Assembly: GCA_964650285.1 (NCBI GenBank) | Contig: CAZYSP010000002.1 | Coordinates: 21,816 to 85,815 of the forward strand | DNA length: 64,000 nt | Direction of reading: 5' to 3' | Origin: JACPJP01 sp964650285 | GTDB taxonomy: Archaea; Nanobdellota; Nanobdellia; Woesearchaeales; GW2011-AR4 | Shown: piece by piece, positions 33,306 to 41,652 of the stretch | Numbering within the stretch: position 1 is the first letter of the stretch | Layout of the letters: every line of letters starts with the position of its first letter | The notes under the pieces: model-generated | Databases searched by the model: none | Told to the model about the DNA's origin: nothing | The model's input: the letters and a program-made list of their open reading frames with translations, nothing else | Position numbers and translations under genes: made by a program

Positions 33306-33587
33306 TTATTCCTCCTTCTGCTGCTCTTCTTCTTCAGAATATGAAGGAATAGCAGCCCGGCTTATTATCATTATATCGCCAATGGATTTTACAAGCTGGT
33401 GGGGCACTATTACGCCTTTTGCAGAACCAAGAACCTTATTAAGAAATGAGCTTTTTGTTGCTTTTACGCGCCACCCAAACACCTTGTTTTGGGTTATTAT
33501 AGATTCTTCAACATCTCCAAAATATTCTCCTGTATCAGTAAATACCCTCATGTCAAAAGCTTCAGTTATTTTTTTCATCTTAAGCAT
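33306..33587 (-). CDS. PRC-barrel domain protein
   Basis: 93 aa from the ATG at 33587, which follows a GGTGGTG site; a longer frame to 33626 lacks one. Contains a single PRC-barrel: MRVFTDTGEYFGDVEESII, VFGWRVKATKSSFLN, AKGVIVPHQLVKSIGDIMII. Such domains bind RNA or protein partners, as in RimM and archaeal small PRC proteins. Ends with a Glu/Gln acidic tail. Confidence 0.85.
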   Translation of the reverse strand: MLKMKKITEAFDMRVFTDTGEYFGDVEESIITQNKVFGWRVKATKSSFLNKVLGSAKGVIVPHQLVKSIGDIMIISRAAIPSYSEEEEQQKEE

Positions 33588-33685
33588 TAAGCACCACCTT
33601 TGTTGGTACTGATTTAATAGTAGCAAGTATTTAAAATCTTCGTTTTTTAGGAAGTTTTTTAAAAATACAGCTTATCTTAGAAAGT

Positions 33686-34375
33686 ATGAATTACAGGAAC
33701 CTTAGAATAATAGGAACTTCGCATATAGCGAAACAAAGCTTAGATGATGTAGAGAAAGAAATAGAAGGGAGAAAACTAGATATAATTGCCCTGGAGCTTG
33801 ACAGGAAAAGGCTATATGGCCTTTTTAGGAAATCTGGTAAGATAAGGATTTATGATATAAAAAGAGTGGGCATTAAGGGTTTTATTTTTTCCTTGATAGG
33901 CGCATGGGCTGAAAAAAAGCTTGGAAATCTGGTAGGAGTATCTCCTGGCTCTGAGATGAAAAAAGCTGTCAGACTGGCAAGAAAGCATAACATAAAAATA
34001 GCGTTAATTGACCAGGATATAGAGATTACATTGAGAAATTTCTCAAAAAGTCTAACTTGGAAAGAAAAGTGGAATTTTATTGTTGATATAGTAAAGGCTG
34101 TTTTTACCAAGAAAAAGGTTATAGAATTTGATTTAACAAAAGTTCCAAGCAAAAAGGTCATTAAAAAACTGGTTGGGCAGGTTAAAAAAAGATATCCTAA
34201 TATTTATAAGGTTCTTATAGAAGAGAGGAATAATGTTATGGCTGATAATTTGAGAAAGATTATGGAAACACATCAAGACAAAAAAATACTTGCTATTATT
34301 GGAGCTGGTCATGAAGATGATATTTTGGAGCTAATAAAAAGGCCTAGTATTAGTTATTCTTTTAAAATAGGGTAG
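33686..34375 (+). CDS. TraB-family protein
   Basis: 229 aa. Starts LRIIGTSHIAKQSLDDVEKEI and ALELDRKRLY, the conserved TraB/PrgY GTSH and ELD motifs. AIIGAGHEDDILELI is the C-terminal GxxH motif of the same fold. The family is related to erythromycin-esterase/TIKI-like hydrolases. The membrane segments present in many archaeal members are missing here, so this is the soluble domain only. Substrate unknown. Confidence 0.85.
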   Translation: MNYRNLRIIGTSHIAKQSLDDVEKEIEGRKLDIIALELDRKRLYGLFRKSGKIRIYDIKRVGIKGFIFSLIGAWAEKKLGNLVGVSPGSEMKKAVRLARKHNIKIALIDQDIEITLRNFSKSLTWKEKWNFIVDIVKAVFTKKKVIEFDLTKVPSKKVIKKLVGQVKKRYPNIYKVLIEERNNVMADNLRKIMETHQDKKILAIIGAGHEDDILELIKRPSISYSFKIG

Positions 34376-34439
34376 GTTGTTGATTTGTTATTCTTTTAAA
34401 ACAACACATTTAAATATAATATTTATAAAAGTAAAGTCC

Positions 34440-35198
34440 ATGGGAGAAATAGTTGATTTATTGAATAAGATAAAGAGGTATTTCAAGTTTACTCCATTAG
34501 AGATAAGAAGCCTTATTATAGCAATTGTGGTTATAGCTTTTATAATTTCTTTTTCAGAGTGGGGTTATGGAGATGTTTTTAGTTTTAGAACAGGGTTGTT
34601 TAATTGGTTCAATGCTATTTTGATTGTTGCTTTGTCTTTTCTGGTGCATCTGTCTATCCAAAGAATATGGTCTTTAGGTACTGGATATAAATTGGAATGG
34701 AAAATGTGGAGTTTTGGGTTGTTGTTTGGCTTAATAATGGCCTTTTTGACTAATGGAAAAATCTGGCTCATACTTCCAGGAGGATTTATTGTACACCATA
34801 TGGCAGGGCATAGGCTTGGGTGGTTTAGGTATGGAATCAATTATTGGGCTGTTGGATTGATAGCAGCAACAGGACCTGTTGCAAGCATAGCCCTTGCTGC
34901 AATATTCAAGGCTTTAAGCGGTTTAGTGGTCAGTTCTTTGATACAAAAAGTGATTGTTTTTAACATTGCTTATGCTCTTTATAGTTTACTTCCTATACCG
35001 CCGTTAGATGGCAGCAGGACTTTTTACGGAAGCAGGATGCTTTATGCTTTTTCAACAGCTGCTATTGTAGCAGCCGCAATATTATTAAACTTAAACATAA
35101 GTGTATGGGTTGCAGCAGTATCATCGTTTTTCATTGGAGTTGTTTTATGGATATTGTATTACATATTTTTTGAGCACAAGGCTTGGAGTGGGGAGTAG
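34440..35198 (+). CDS. Site-2-protease-like (M50) membrane protein lacking the HExxH motif
   Basis: 252 aa from the ATG at 34440, which follows a TTTAAATATAATATTTATAA region at leaderless distance. Six or so membrane segments. Topology and the C-terminal IPPLDGSRTF (Asp190) match archaeal M50 proteases. Where HExxH is expected the protein reads HLSIQ (70-74): the first His is kept, but the catalytic Glu and second His are replaced. Probably a pseudoprotease. Confidence 0.78.
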   Translation: MGEIVDLLNKIKRYFKFTPLEIRSLIIAIVVIAFIISFSEWGYGDVFSFRTGLFNWFNAILIVALSFLVHLSIQRIWSLGTGYKLEWKMWSFGLLFGLIMAFLTNGKIWLILPGGFIVHHMAGHRLGWFRYGINYWAVGLIAATGPVASIALAAIFKALSGLVVSSLIQKVIVFNIAYALYSLLPIPPLDGSRTFYGSRMLYAFSTAAIVAAAILLNLNISVWVAAVSSFFIGVVLWILYYIFFEHKAWSGE

Positions 35199-35199
35199 A

Positions 35200-35532
35200 A
35201 TGGCCGAGTTTTTCTTCAAGAACTGGGCAGAGTTTTTCTTTTTTGTAGTTATGGTTATTGGACTGATTGTTGCATTGTGGGCTACAAGCTTTAGCGCGGT
35301 TATAAGCTATATTGTTGTTTTTTTGAGCGGCATGATTGGTGGAAGATTGTTGTATGACAGGAAAAAGAATCTGACATTCCCATATTACATAATTATAATC
35401 GGGTTTTTAATAGGATATGTTGCAGGAACTTATTATGGCAGCAGGAAAGTTGTCATTATATTGTTTATTTTTGGGATTTTGCTCAGCTACCATCTGTATA
35501 ATAAAGGCTATATCAGGGATGTGCCTTATTGA
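35200..35532 (+). CDS. Small multi-pass membrane protein
   Basis: 110 aa from the ATG at 35200, two bases after the previous stop, with a GGAGTGGGGAG ribosome-binding site inside the upstream gene. Four hydrophobic segments (FFFVVMVIGLIVALWATSF, ISYIVVFLSGMIGGRLL, YYIIIIGFLIGYVAGTYYG and VVIILFIFGILLSYHLY). Likely cotranscribed with the M50-like gene. No family recognised. Confidence 0.72.
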   Translation: MAEFFFKNWAEFFFFVVMVIGLIVALWATSFSAVISYIVVFLSGMIGGRLLYDRKKNLTFPYYIIIIGFLIGYVAGTYYGSRKVVIILFIFGILLSYHLYNKGYIRDVPY

Positions 35533-35543
35533 AGATTTATATT

Positions 35544-36092
35544 ATGAAATTCAAGAAAATAACAAGTTCGCATTCTGAAAATTTTAATGAAATTTGGGAG
35601 CTATATGAATCTTCATTTCCACCTGATGAAAAAAGAGATTTTGAAAAACAGGTTAAAATATTTTGTAAAGAGCCATACACTTTCTATGCAGTATACAATA
35701 AAGACTTATTGATAGGAATCATGGATATATGGAATCTTGGTAAATTTGTATTTATTGAGCATTTGGCAGTCAAAGAAAAATTGAGAGGACAAGGCTTTGG
35801 AACAAAATTGCTAAAAGACTTTATTATTCAAAGAAATAAAAAGATTATTTTAGAAGTGGAAAGGCCAAATACTAATGCAGCAAAAATAAAGATAAAATTT
35901 TATGAAAAACAAGGATTCAAACTAAATAAGTATAATTATATACAACCACCATACAATAAAGATAAGAATTCGGTGCCTTTATTCTTAATGACTTATCCTA
36001 AGGCAATAAGCAAATCTGAATTTTCAAAAATTAGGAAGAAAATCCACGCAACAGTTTATGAGTGTGAAAAACCATATCTTGGCATTAATTAA
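35544..36092 (+). CDS. GNAT-family N-acetyltransferase
   Basis: 182 aa from the ATG at 35544. Acetyl-CoA binding motif A: VFIEHLAVKEKLRGQGFGTKLL (about 70-91, with the Q/R-x-x-G-x-G/A loop GQGFGTK), followed by LEVERPN and YEKQGFKLN. Substrate unknown. C-terminal extension after residue 140 is longer than the minimal domain. Confidence 0.88.
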   Translation: MKFKKITSSHSENFNEIWELYESSFPPDEKRDFEKQVKIFCKEPYTFYAVYNKDLLIGIMDIWNLGKFVFIEHLAVKEKLRGQGFGTKLLKDFIIQRNKKIILEVERPNTNAAKIKIKFYEKQGFKLNKYNYIQPPYNKDKNSVPLFLMTYPKAISKSEFSKIRKKIHATVYECEKPYLGIN

Positions 36093-36157
36093 GTGGATTC
36101 TTTATTTTTCTTTAAAACTTCATAATATATATAAATAAAAACGTATTCTTAGATGAC

Positions 36158-38380
36158 ATGGTTAGTATCAAAAACTTTACTCCAAGGCTGTATCAGGAAA
36201 CAATAATGGCTTCCTGCGCTAAGGGTAATTGCCTGATTATATTGCCTACTGGCTTAGGGAAAACAAAGACGGCTATATTAGCAGCTGCACAAAGGCTTAA
36301 TTCTATTCCTAACTCAAAAATACTTTTTTTGACAGTAACAAAGCCATTGGCTGAGCAAATATACAATGAGGTCAGGGACTGTATTGACCTGAATGGTGAT
36401 AATATAGCATTGTTTACTGGTTCTGTTACACCAAAAAAAAGGGAAGAATTATGGGAAAATGCTGTTGTAGTTGTAAGCACACCGCAATGTATTGAGAACG
36501 ATATCATAAACAACAGGATTAATCTGGAAAATGTCTCTTTAATGATAGCTGACGAGGCGCATAATGCTGTCAAGGATTATTCTTATACGTGGGTGGCTAA
36601 GCAGTATCATAAAAAATCAAGATTTCCGAGAATAATCGGTCTGACTGCTTCTCCGGGTTCTGACCTGGAGAAAATCCAGGAGGTCTGCAAGAATCTGTAT
36701 ATAGAAGAGATTGAAATAAGAACAGATAAAGATCCTGATGTCAAGCCTTATGTTCATGAAATTGAAATTAATTGGGTTAAGGTAGAACTGCCCAAGGTAT
36801 TTTTAGAGACCAGGAAATATTTGCGGGATTTTTTAAATGACCGTTTAGAGAAATTAAAGAAATGGGGCATTTTGAGAAGAACAAATCTGAAGTATGTAAA
36901 TAAAACAGAGCTGTTGGCTTTACAAGCACAATTACGCGGCAGAGCTTCTATTGGAGGAAAGGATTTTGTTGTGTGGACTGCAATTTCTGTTTTAGCGGAA
37001 ATAATGAAAGTAAGCCATGGCCTGGAGCTTTTGGAAACACAGGGAATTATTCCTTTGTTTACCTATATGCAAAAGATGCAGCATGATGCACTTAATACAA
37101 AGGTAAAGGCTGTAAAGAATGTTGTTAAGGATTTGAACTTTCGTTCTGCATTTGTTAAAGTCTCTAAGCTTTATGAAGAAAAAGTGGAGCATCCGAAATT
37201 AATAGAACTGCAAAAAATAGTTAAGAATGAAATTGGCGAAAAAGCTGACAATAAGATGATAGTTTTCAATCAATATAGGGATAGTGCTGTTGATGTTGTA
37301 GAGAAACTTAATTCTGTTGATGGTGTCAATGCAAAATTGTTTGTTGGGCAGTTAAAAAAAGGAGAGACCGGTTTAAGCCAGAAAGAGCAGAAAGCTGTTT
37401 TAGATGACTTTCGTGCAGGAAAGTTTAATGTCTTGGTTGCTACATCAATTGGAGAGCAGGGTTTGGATATTCCACAAGTTAATGTGGTTATTTTTTATGA
37501 ACCTATTCCTTCGGCTATCAGACAAATACAAAGAAGAGGCAGAACAGGAAGGCATGAAAAAGGGAAGGTAATTGTTTTAATGACTAAGGATACAATGGAT
37601 GAGGGCTTTAGATGGTCGGCCCATCATAAAGAAAAAAGAATGTACAGGAATTTGGATAATTTAAAGGGAAAATTGACTCTATTTTTGAATACAAAAGAGG
37701 AGAAGATTACAAATTATGTGAAAGATGATAAAATAAAAATTTTTGCTGATTATAGAGAGAAAGGCTCTGGCACAATAAAAGAGCTTATTGAACTGGAAGT
37801 TGAGCTAAAGCTTGATGCTTTGCCAAATGCAGATTACATTTTAAGCTCTAGAGTGGGTGTTGAGGTCAAGACTGTAGATGATTTTGTTCAGAGCATTATT
37901 GATGGTAGGTTATTGCAGCAGATTAAGAATCTGAGAAATAATTTTGAAAGGCCTTTACTGGTTATAGAAGGTATTGAGGACATTTATTCTGTAAGGAATG
38001 TGCATTCCAATGCTATAAGAGGTATGCTGGCTGCTATAAGTGTAAGCTATGGTGTTCCAATTCTTTATACTAAAAATTTTAGAGATACTGCTATGTTGCT
38101 TAACATAATAGCAAAACGCGAACAGGAAGAAACTGGAAAAGATTTCTCATTACATCCACAAAAAAAAGCATTGAGCATCAAAGAGCAGCAGGAATATATT
38201 GTAAGTTCTTTGCCTGGAGTTGGCTCTGCTTTAGCAAAGCCATTGCTTAAATATTTCAAAAGCGTAAAGAATGTAATGACTGCAGAGCAAAAAGAACTTG
38301 AAAAAGTAGAGAAAATAGGAAAGAAAAAAGCAGAGAAGATAAGGGATATTGCTGATAGGGAGTACCAGACATTAGATTAA
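36158..38380 (+). CDS. hef: Hef-like helicase-nuclease (FANCM/XPF family)
   Basis: 740 aa. Superfamily 2 helicase: Walker A LPTGLGKTKT near residue 30, ADEAH near 131, LTASPGSD and QIQRRGRTGR. C-terminal XPF nuclease domain: ADYREKGSG, then VEVKTVDDFVQSIIDGRL near 565-585 and a helix-hairpin-helix (LPGVGSALAKPLL, KVEKIGKKKAEKI). Processes stalled forks. The invariant ERK of the nuclease motif reads EVK here. Leaderless start after ATATATAAAT. Confidence 0.94.
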   Translation: MVSIKNFTPRLYQETIMASCAKGNCLIILPTGLGKTKTAILAAAQRLNSIPNSKILFLTVTKPLAEQIYNEVRDCIDLNGDNIALFTGSVTPKKREELWENAVVVVSTPQCIENDIINNRINLENVSLMIADEAHNAVKDYSYTWVAKQYHKKSRFPRIIGLTASPGSDLEKIQEVCKNLYIEEIEIRTDKDPDVKPYVHEIEINWVKVELPKVFLETRKYLRDFLNDRLEKLKKWGILRRTNLKYVNKTELLALQAQLRGRASIGGKDFVVWTAISVLAEIMKVSHGLELLETQGIIPLFTYMQKMQHDALNTKVKAVKNVVKDLNFRSAFVKVSKLYEEKVEHPKLIELQKIVKNEIGEKADNKMIVFNQYRDSAVDVVEKLNSVDGVNAKLFVGQLKKGETGLSQKEQKAVLDDFRAGKFNVLVATSIGEQGLDIPQVNVVIFYEPIPSAIRQIQRRGRTGRHEKGKVIVLMTKDTMDEGFRWSAHHKEKRMYRNLDNLKGKLTLFLNTKEEKITNYVKDDKIKIFADYREKGSGTIKELIELEVELKLDALPNADYILSSRVGVEVKTVDDFVQSIIDGRLLQQIKNLRNNFERPLLVIEGIEDIYSVRNVHSNAIRGMLAAISVSYGVPILYTKNFRDTAMLLNIIAKREQEETGKDFSLHPQKKALSIKEQQEYIVSSLPGVGSALAKPLLKYFKSVKNVMTAEQKELEKVEKIGKKKAEKIRDIADREYQTLD

Positions 38381-38381
38381 A

Positions 38382-39110
38382 ATGGTAAGAGTAGCAGCTG
38401 CACAGATTCCAGTAACAAATAGTACATTAAAAAATTTAGACACTATAATTAACTATATTAAAAAAGCGTCATCAAAGAAAGTTGACATAGTTTGTTTTCC
38501 GGAAGCGTCATTAATTCATTCAAAAAATAAAGATACAATTAAAAAAATTCCAATAAAAAAATATATTAATATTATAAAAAAATCATGTAAAAAGAATAAG
38601 ATTCATTGTATTTTTGGGACGAACTTGGTTGAAAAAAATAAAATCTATAATTCTGCTTTTTTTATTGATGATAAAGGCAAGGTAATTTATAGATATAATA
38701 AAGTAAATTTATGGATTAATGAGAGAAAAAGTAAGGCCAATGGAAGAAAAAATAATGTTGTAAAGACAAAGTTTGGCAAGATTGGGATAATAATATGTTG
38801 GGATATTGCTTATCCGGAATATGTGAAAAAGCTTGGAAAGCAAGGAGCGTGGATAATATTCTGCCCTTCTTATGTAATAAATTATAAGCGGGAATTATAC
38901 TCTTATGAGCATCTGCCTTATGCAAGGGCTTTTGAGAACTCTGCTTATTTTATCTATTGCGATGCTTATGCCAAGAATACAGTAAGGTACAGCTACATCT
39001 GCGGGCCGTCAAAGATTTATTCAAAGATAAGAAATAAAGAAGGTTTAATTGTTGCTGATTTGGACAGAAGGAAGGTTGTTGGGTTGAGAAGACATTATGG
39101 GTTGGTTTAG
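38382..39110 (+). CDS. Carbon-nitrogen hydrolase (nitrilase superfamily)
   Basis: 242 aa. Catalytic Glu in IVCFPEASL, Lys in YNKVNLW and Cys in IIICWDIAYPE. The protein is slightly short for the family (usual 260-280). Hydrolyses an amide or nitrile; specificity not predictable. It starts one base after the hef stop, but shares no obvious pathway with it. Confidence 0.88.
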   Translation: MVRVAAAQIPVTNSTLKNLDTIINYIKKASSKKVDIVCFPEASLIHSKNKDTIKKIPIKKYINIIKKSCKKNKIHCIFGTNLVEKNKIYNSAFFIDDKGKVIYRYNKVNLWINERKSKANGRKNNVVKTKFGKIGIIICWDIAYPEYVKKLGKQGAWIIFCPSYVINYKRELYSYEHLPYARAFENSAYFIYCDAYAKNTVRYSYICGPSKIYSKIRNKEGLIVADLDRRKVVGLRRHYGLV

Positions 39111-39161
39111 TACAATAATGAAAATTACAATAAATAAAAAAATTAAAAATATTACAAAGAA

Positions 39162-40013
39162 TTAAAATTTCATACTCTTTAATCTTTGGATTCTAATATT
39201 CATTGGCGGATGTGTAGATAAAAGAGCCATCATTGCTCCTCCACGGAAGGGATTTGTAATAAATAAATGGGCTGTTGCTTGGTTTCCTAGTCTCATTGGA
39301 TGAGTTTTTACATTATTCTCTAATTTTTCCAATGCTGATGCAAGGCCATTAGAATTTTGTATAATTTTTGCTCCTGTTGAATCTGCAAGATACTCGCGGC
39401 TTCTAGAGATTGCAAGCTGGATTATCATTGCAATAAGTGGAGTTACAATAGCTAAGAGTAGTAAGCTAATAATATTTCCACTATCTCTGTTTCTGCCACC
39501 AAAACCTCCAAATATAGCTGCCCAACGGGCCATAAAAGCGACATAGGAAATTACACCTGCAATTGTTGCTGCTATGCTTGAAATTAATATATCTCTATTT
39601 TTTACATGTGAAATTTCATGAGCAATGACACCTTTAAGTTCATCATCATTTAATAAATTTAAAATTCCTTTTGTTGCTGCTACTGCTGCATGTTTTGGAT
39701 TTCTGCCAGTAGCGAATGCATTTGACGCATCACTAGGTATTATGTAAACTTTGGGCATAGGAACTTTTGCTTTTTCAACAACTTCTCTCACTATTTTTAA
39801 TAATCTGTGAGCTTCTGGTTCTTTTACTTCTTTAGCTTTATACATTGCCAAAACAATTTTGCCAGAAAACCAGTAAGCACCAAAATTCATTATTATTGCA
39901 AAGATAAAAGCTATTGTTAAACCACTCATACCTCCCAGTAAGTTGCCTACCCATAACAGTAAAGCGGTTAATAATCCCAACAATACAACTGTTTTTAATT
40001 GATTTACAATCAT
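39162..40013 (-). CDS. htpX: HtpX-like zinc metalloprotease (M48)
   Basis: 283 aa, with two N-terminal membrane segments (1-60), the catalytic HEISH at 132-136 and another pair of hydrophobic segments near 145-205. The third zinc ligand is in SREYLADSTGA. Membrane protein quality control. The catalytic domain faces the cytoplasm in characterised homologs. Confidence 0.94.
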   Translation of the reverse strand: MIVNQLKTVVLLGLLTALLLWVGNLLGGMSGLTIAFIFAIIMNFGAYWFSGKIVLAMYKAKEVKEPEAHRLLKIVREVVEKAKVPMPKVYIIPSDASNAFATGRNPKHAAVAATKGILNLLNDDELKGVIAHEISHVKNRDILISSIAATIAGVISYVAFMARWAAIFGGFGGRNRDSGNIISLLLLAIVTPLIAMIIQLAISRSREYLADSTGAKIIQNSNGLASALEKLENNVKTHPMRLGNQATAHLFITNPFRGGAMMALLSTHPPMNIRIQRLKSMKF

Positions 40014-40127
40014 TAAAGCACCTTAGATATTATAATATATTTCTATTTAAAAATTTAATGTTTAGTTCAATGAATAAAAACCAAAACTATAAAAATGAGT
40101 TTCCCTTCCTTTAATAAGGGTGGCAAT

Positions 40128-40568
40128 ATGGCAAAAGAAGAAATAACAAAAATGTTAAATCAAGCTTTAGAACTAGAGCATGCTGCAAGAATCCAGTATT
40201 TGAGCCATGCAGAACTTGTTGAAGGTGAGAATGCTGAGCCGATAGTAGCAAGGCTAAAAGAGATTGCATCTGATGAGAAAGAGCATGAAGATAAATTTAG
40301 AAATTTAATAGGAAATTTTCTTGGTGGAGTTCCCTCAATGAAAATTGTGCCTACAAAAAAAGCTAGGACAGTAAAAGAGATTCTCGAAACGAATTTGCAG
40401 GATGAAAAAAATGCAGTAGAGGTTTACAGTAAAGTTTTGGATGCAATAAATAAAGAAAAGGGTGTTCTGCCTTATGAGTTCTTGACGCTAGAGCACGATG
40501 TAAGGCATGTAATTATGGACGAACAGGAGCATATAGCTGAATTAAAAACATTATTAGCAATTAAATAA
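40128..40568 (+). CDS. Ferritin-like (bacterioferritin/rubrerythrin-type) protein
   Basis: 146 aa from the ATG at 40128, after AAGGGTGG. Four-helix bundle with the metal-ligand pattern: ELEHAARIQYLSHAE (Glu, His), DEKEHEDKF, NLQDEKNAVEVY and DEQEHIAELK. Two ExxH motifs suggest a diiron site for oxygen or peroxide detoxification or iron handling. Divergent from htpX, suggesting stress-related functions on both sides. Confidence 0.85.
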   Translation: MAKEEITKMLNQALELEHAARIQYLSHAELVEGENAEPIVARLKEIASDEKEHEDKFRNLIGNFLGGVPSMKIVPTKKARTVKEILETNLQDEKNAVEVYSKVLDAINKEKGVLPYEFLTLEHDVRHVIMDEQEHIAELKTLLAIK

Positions 40569-40622
40569 ATTTTTATATATAACTTTAATAACATTTAATA
40601 GTGTTATTTACGTCACTTATTT

Positions 40623-41174
40623 CTATTTCCACTTAATTGAGCAGCCTATTGAAAAAAGAAACTCGTGTTTTGGTTTTTTGCCTTCTAAAACTGCATCTAT
40701 TGCTTCATCCATATCAAATTCTGTTGGTTTTTGATCTGGTTCCATTGCATTGTTTAGTCTTCCATGATAAACCAGTTTTTGCTCAGCATCAAATAAGAAA
40801 GGGTCTGGTGTGCATGATGCACCATAGGATTTTGCAACTTCCTGCGTTTCATCATGCAGATAAACAAAATTAAAGTTTTTTTCTTTTGCTACTTTTACCA
40901 TTCCTTCAAAGCTGTCTTCTGAATATTTCTCTGATTCATTGGGATTAATTCCCACTATGACTAGGCCTTTATCTTTGTATTTTGTTTGTAAATCTTTTAT
41001 TGTCTCTTGCTTGGCTTTTACATAAGGGCAATGGTTGCACATGAAAATAATTAATAGTGCTTTTGCATTCTTGAAGTCTGCAAGCGAGTATGTTTTCCCA
41101 TCTATAGCTTTCAAATTAAAATCCGGGGCTTTGTCTCCTGTCTTTAGTTTTTCAAGTGATTTTAGCAGTACCAT
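40623..41174 (-). CDS. Thioredoxin-like (AhpC/TSA-type) protein
   Basis: 183 aa. Opening GDKAPDFNLKAIDGKTYSL, redox-type FMCNHCPYVKA with C46 and C49 (CxxC), GINPNESEKY, and cis-Pro region ASCTPDPFLFD. No signal peptide, so cytoplasmic. The C-terminal SIGCSIKWK is the tail of a known family that sits between peroxiredoxins and thioredoxins. Probably a thiol reductase or peroxidase. Confidence 0.88.
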   Translation of the reverse strand: MVLLKSLEKLKTGDKAPDFNLKAIDGKTYSLADFKNAKALLIIFMCNHCPYVKAKQETIKDLQTKYKDKGLVIVGINPNESEKYSEDSFEGMVKVAKEKNFNFVYLHDETQEVAKSYGASCTPDPFLFDAEQKLVYHGRLNNAMEPDQKPTEFDMDEAIDAVLEGKKPKHEFLFSIGCSIKWK

Positions 41175-41201
41175 TTGTATTTGGAAAAACTTAGGGATTA
41201 A

Positions 41202-41573
41202 TTAATTTTGCGGTTTTACATTATTTTCCATATAAGCTGTTAGGCCTTCTATCTGCCTTAAATGGGTTTTTTCGAATAAAAAATTTCTGAAATTATTGTC
41301 TATTTTAACTCCAAATTGCTGCAGACCGGAATTTAATTTTCCATATAATTCCTTGCCTTGTTTATCCAGATCAGTTAGTATAATGCAGTTTTTGTTATTG
41401 GAAGAAATGTTTTCTATTGTTTCGAATATGGGTTTTTTGTTTAACTCAACTATGTTTTTTATTCCGAAACTTTGCAATGTAATTTTATCTTTCTTGCCTT
41501 CAACTATTACTAATGTTTCTGATTTTTTTATTTTATCGATATATTTAGAAAATTCGTTGTTTAAATTATTCAT
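41202..41573 (-). CDS. Small Toprim-domain protein
   Basis: 123 aa. Toprim motifs: VIVEGKKDK (conserved Glu) and IILTDLDKQGKEL (DxD-type). A stand-alone Toprim of this size is related to RNase M5 and archaeal small primase-like proteins. It is transcribed divergently from the fused primase gene 79 bases away, which hints at a nucleic-acid function. Confidence 0.85.
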   Translation of the reverse strand: MNNLNNEFSKYIDKIKKSETLVIVEGKKDKITLQSFGIKNIVELNKKPIFETIENISSNNKNCIILTDLDKQGKELYGKLNSGLQQFGVKIDNNFRNFLFEKTHLRQIEGLTAYMENNVKPQN

Positions 41574-41652
41574 TGATATTGGAATATTAATAATATTATA
41601 TAAATTTTTGGAATGGTAATTATTAAATATTGCAAAAGACTACCAAAGCTCT

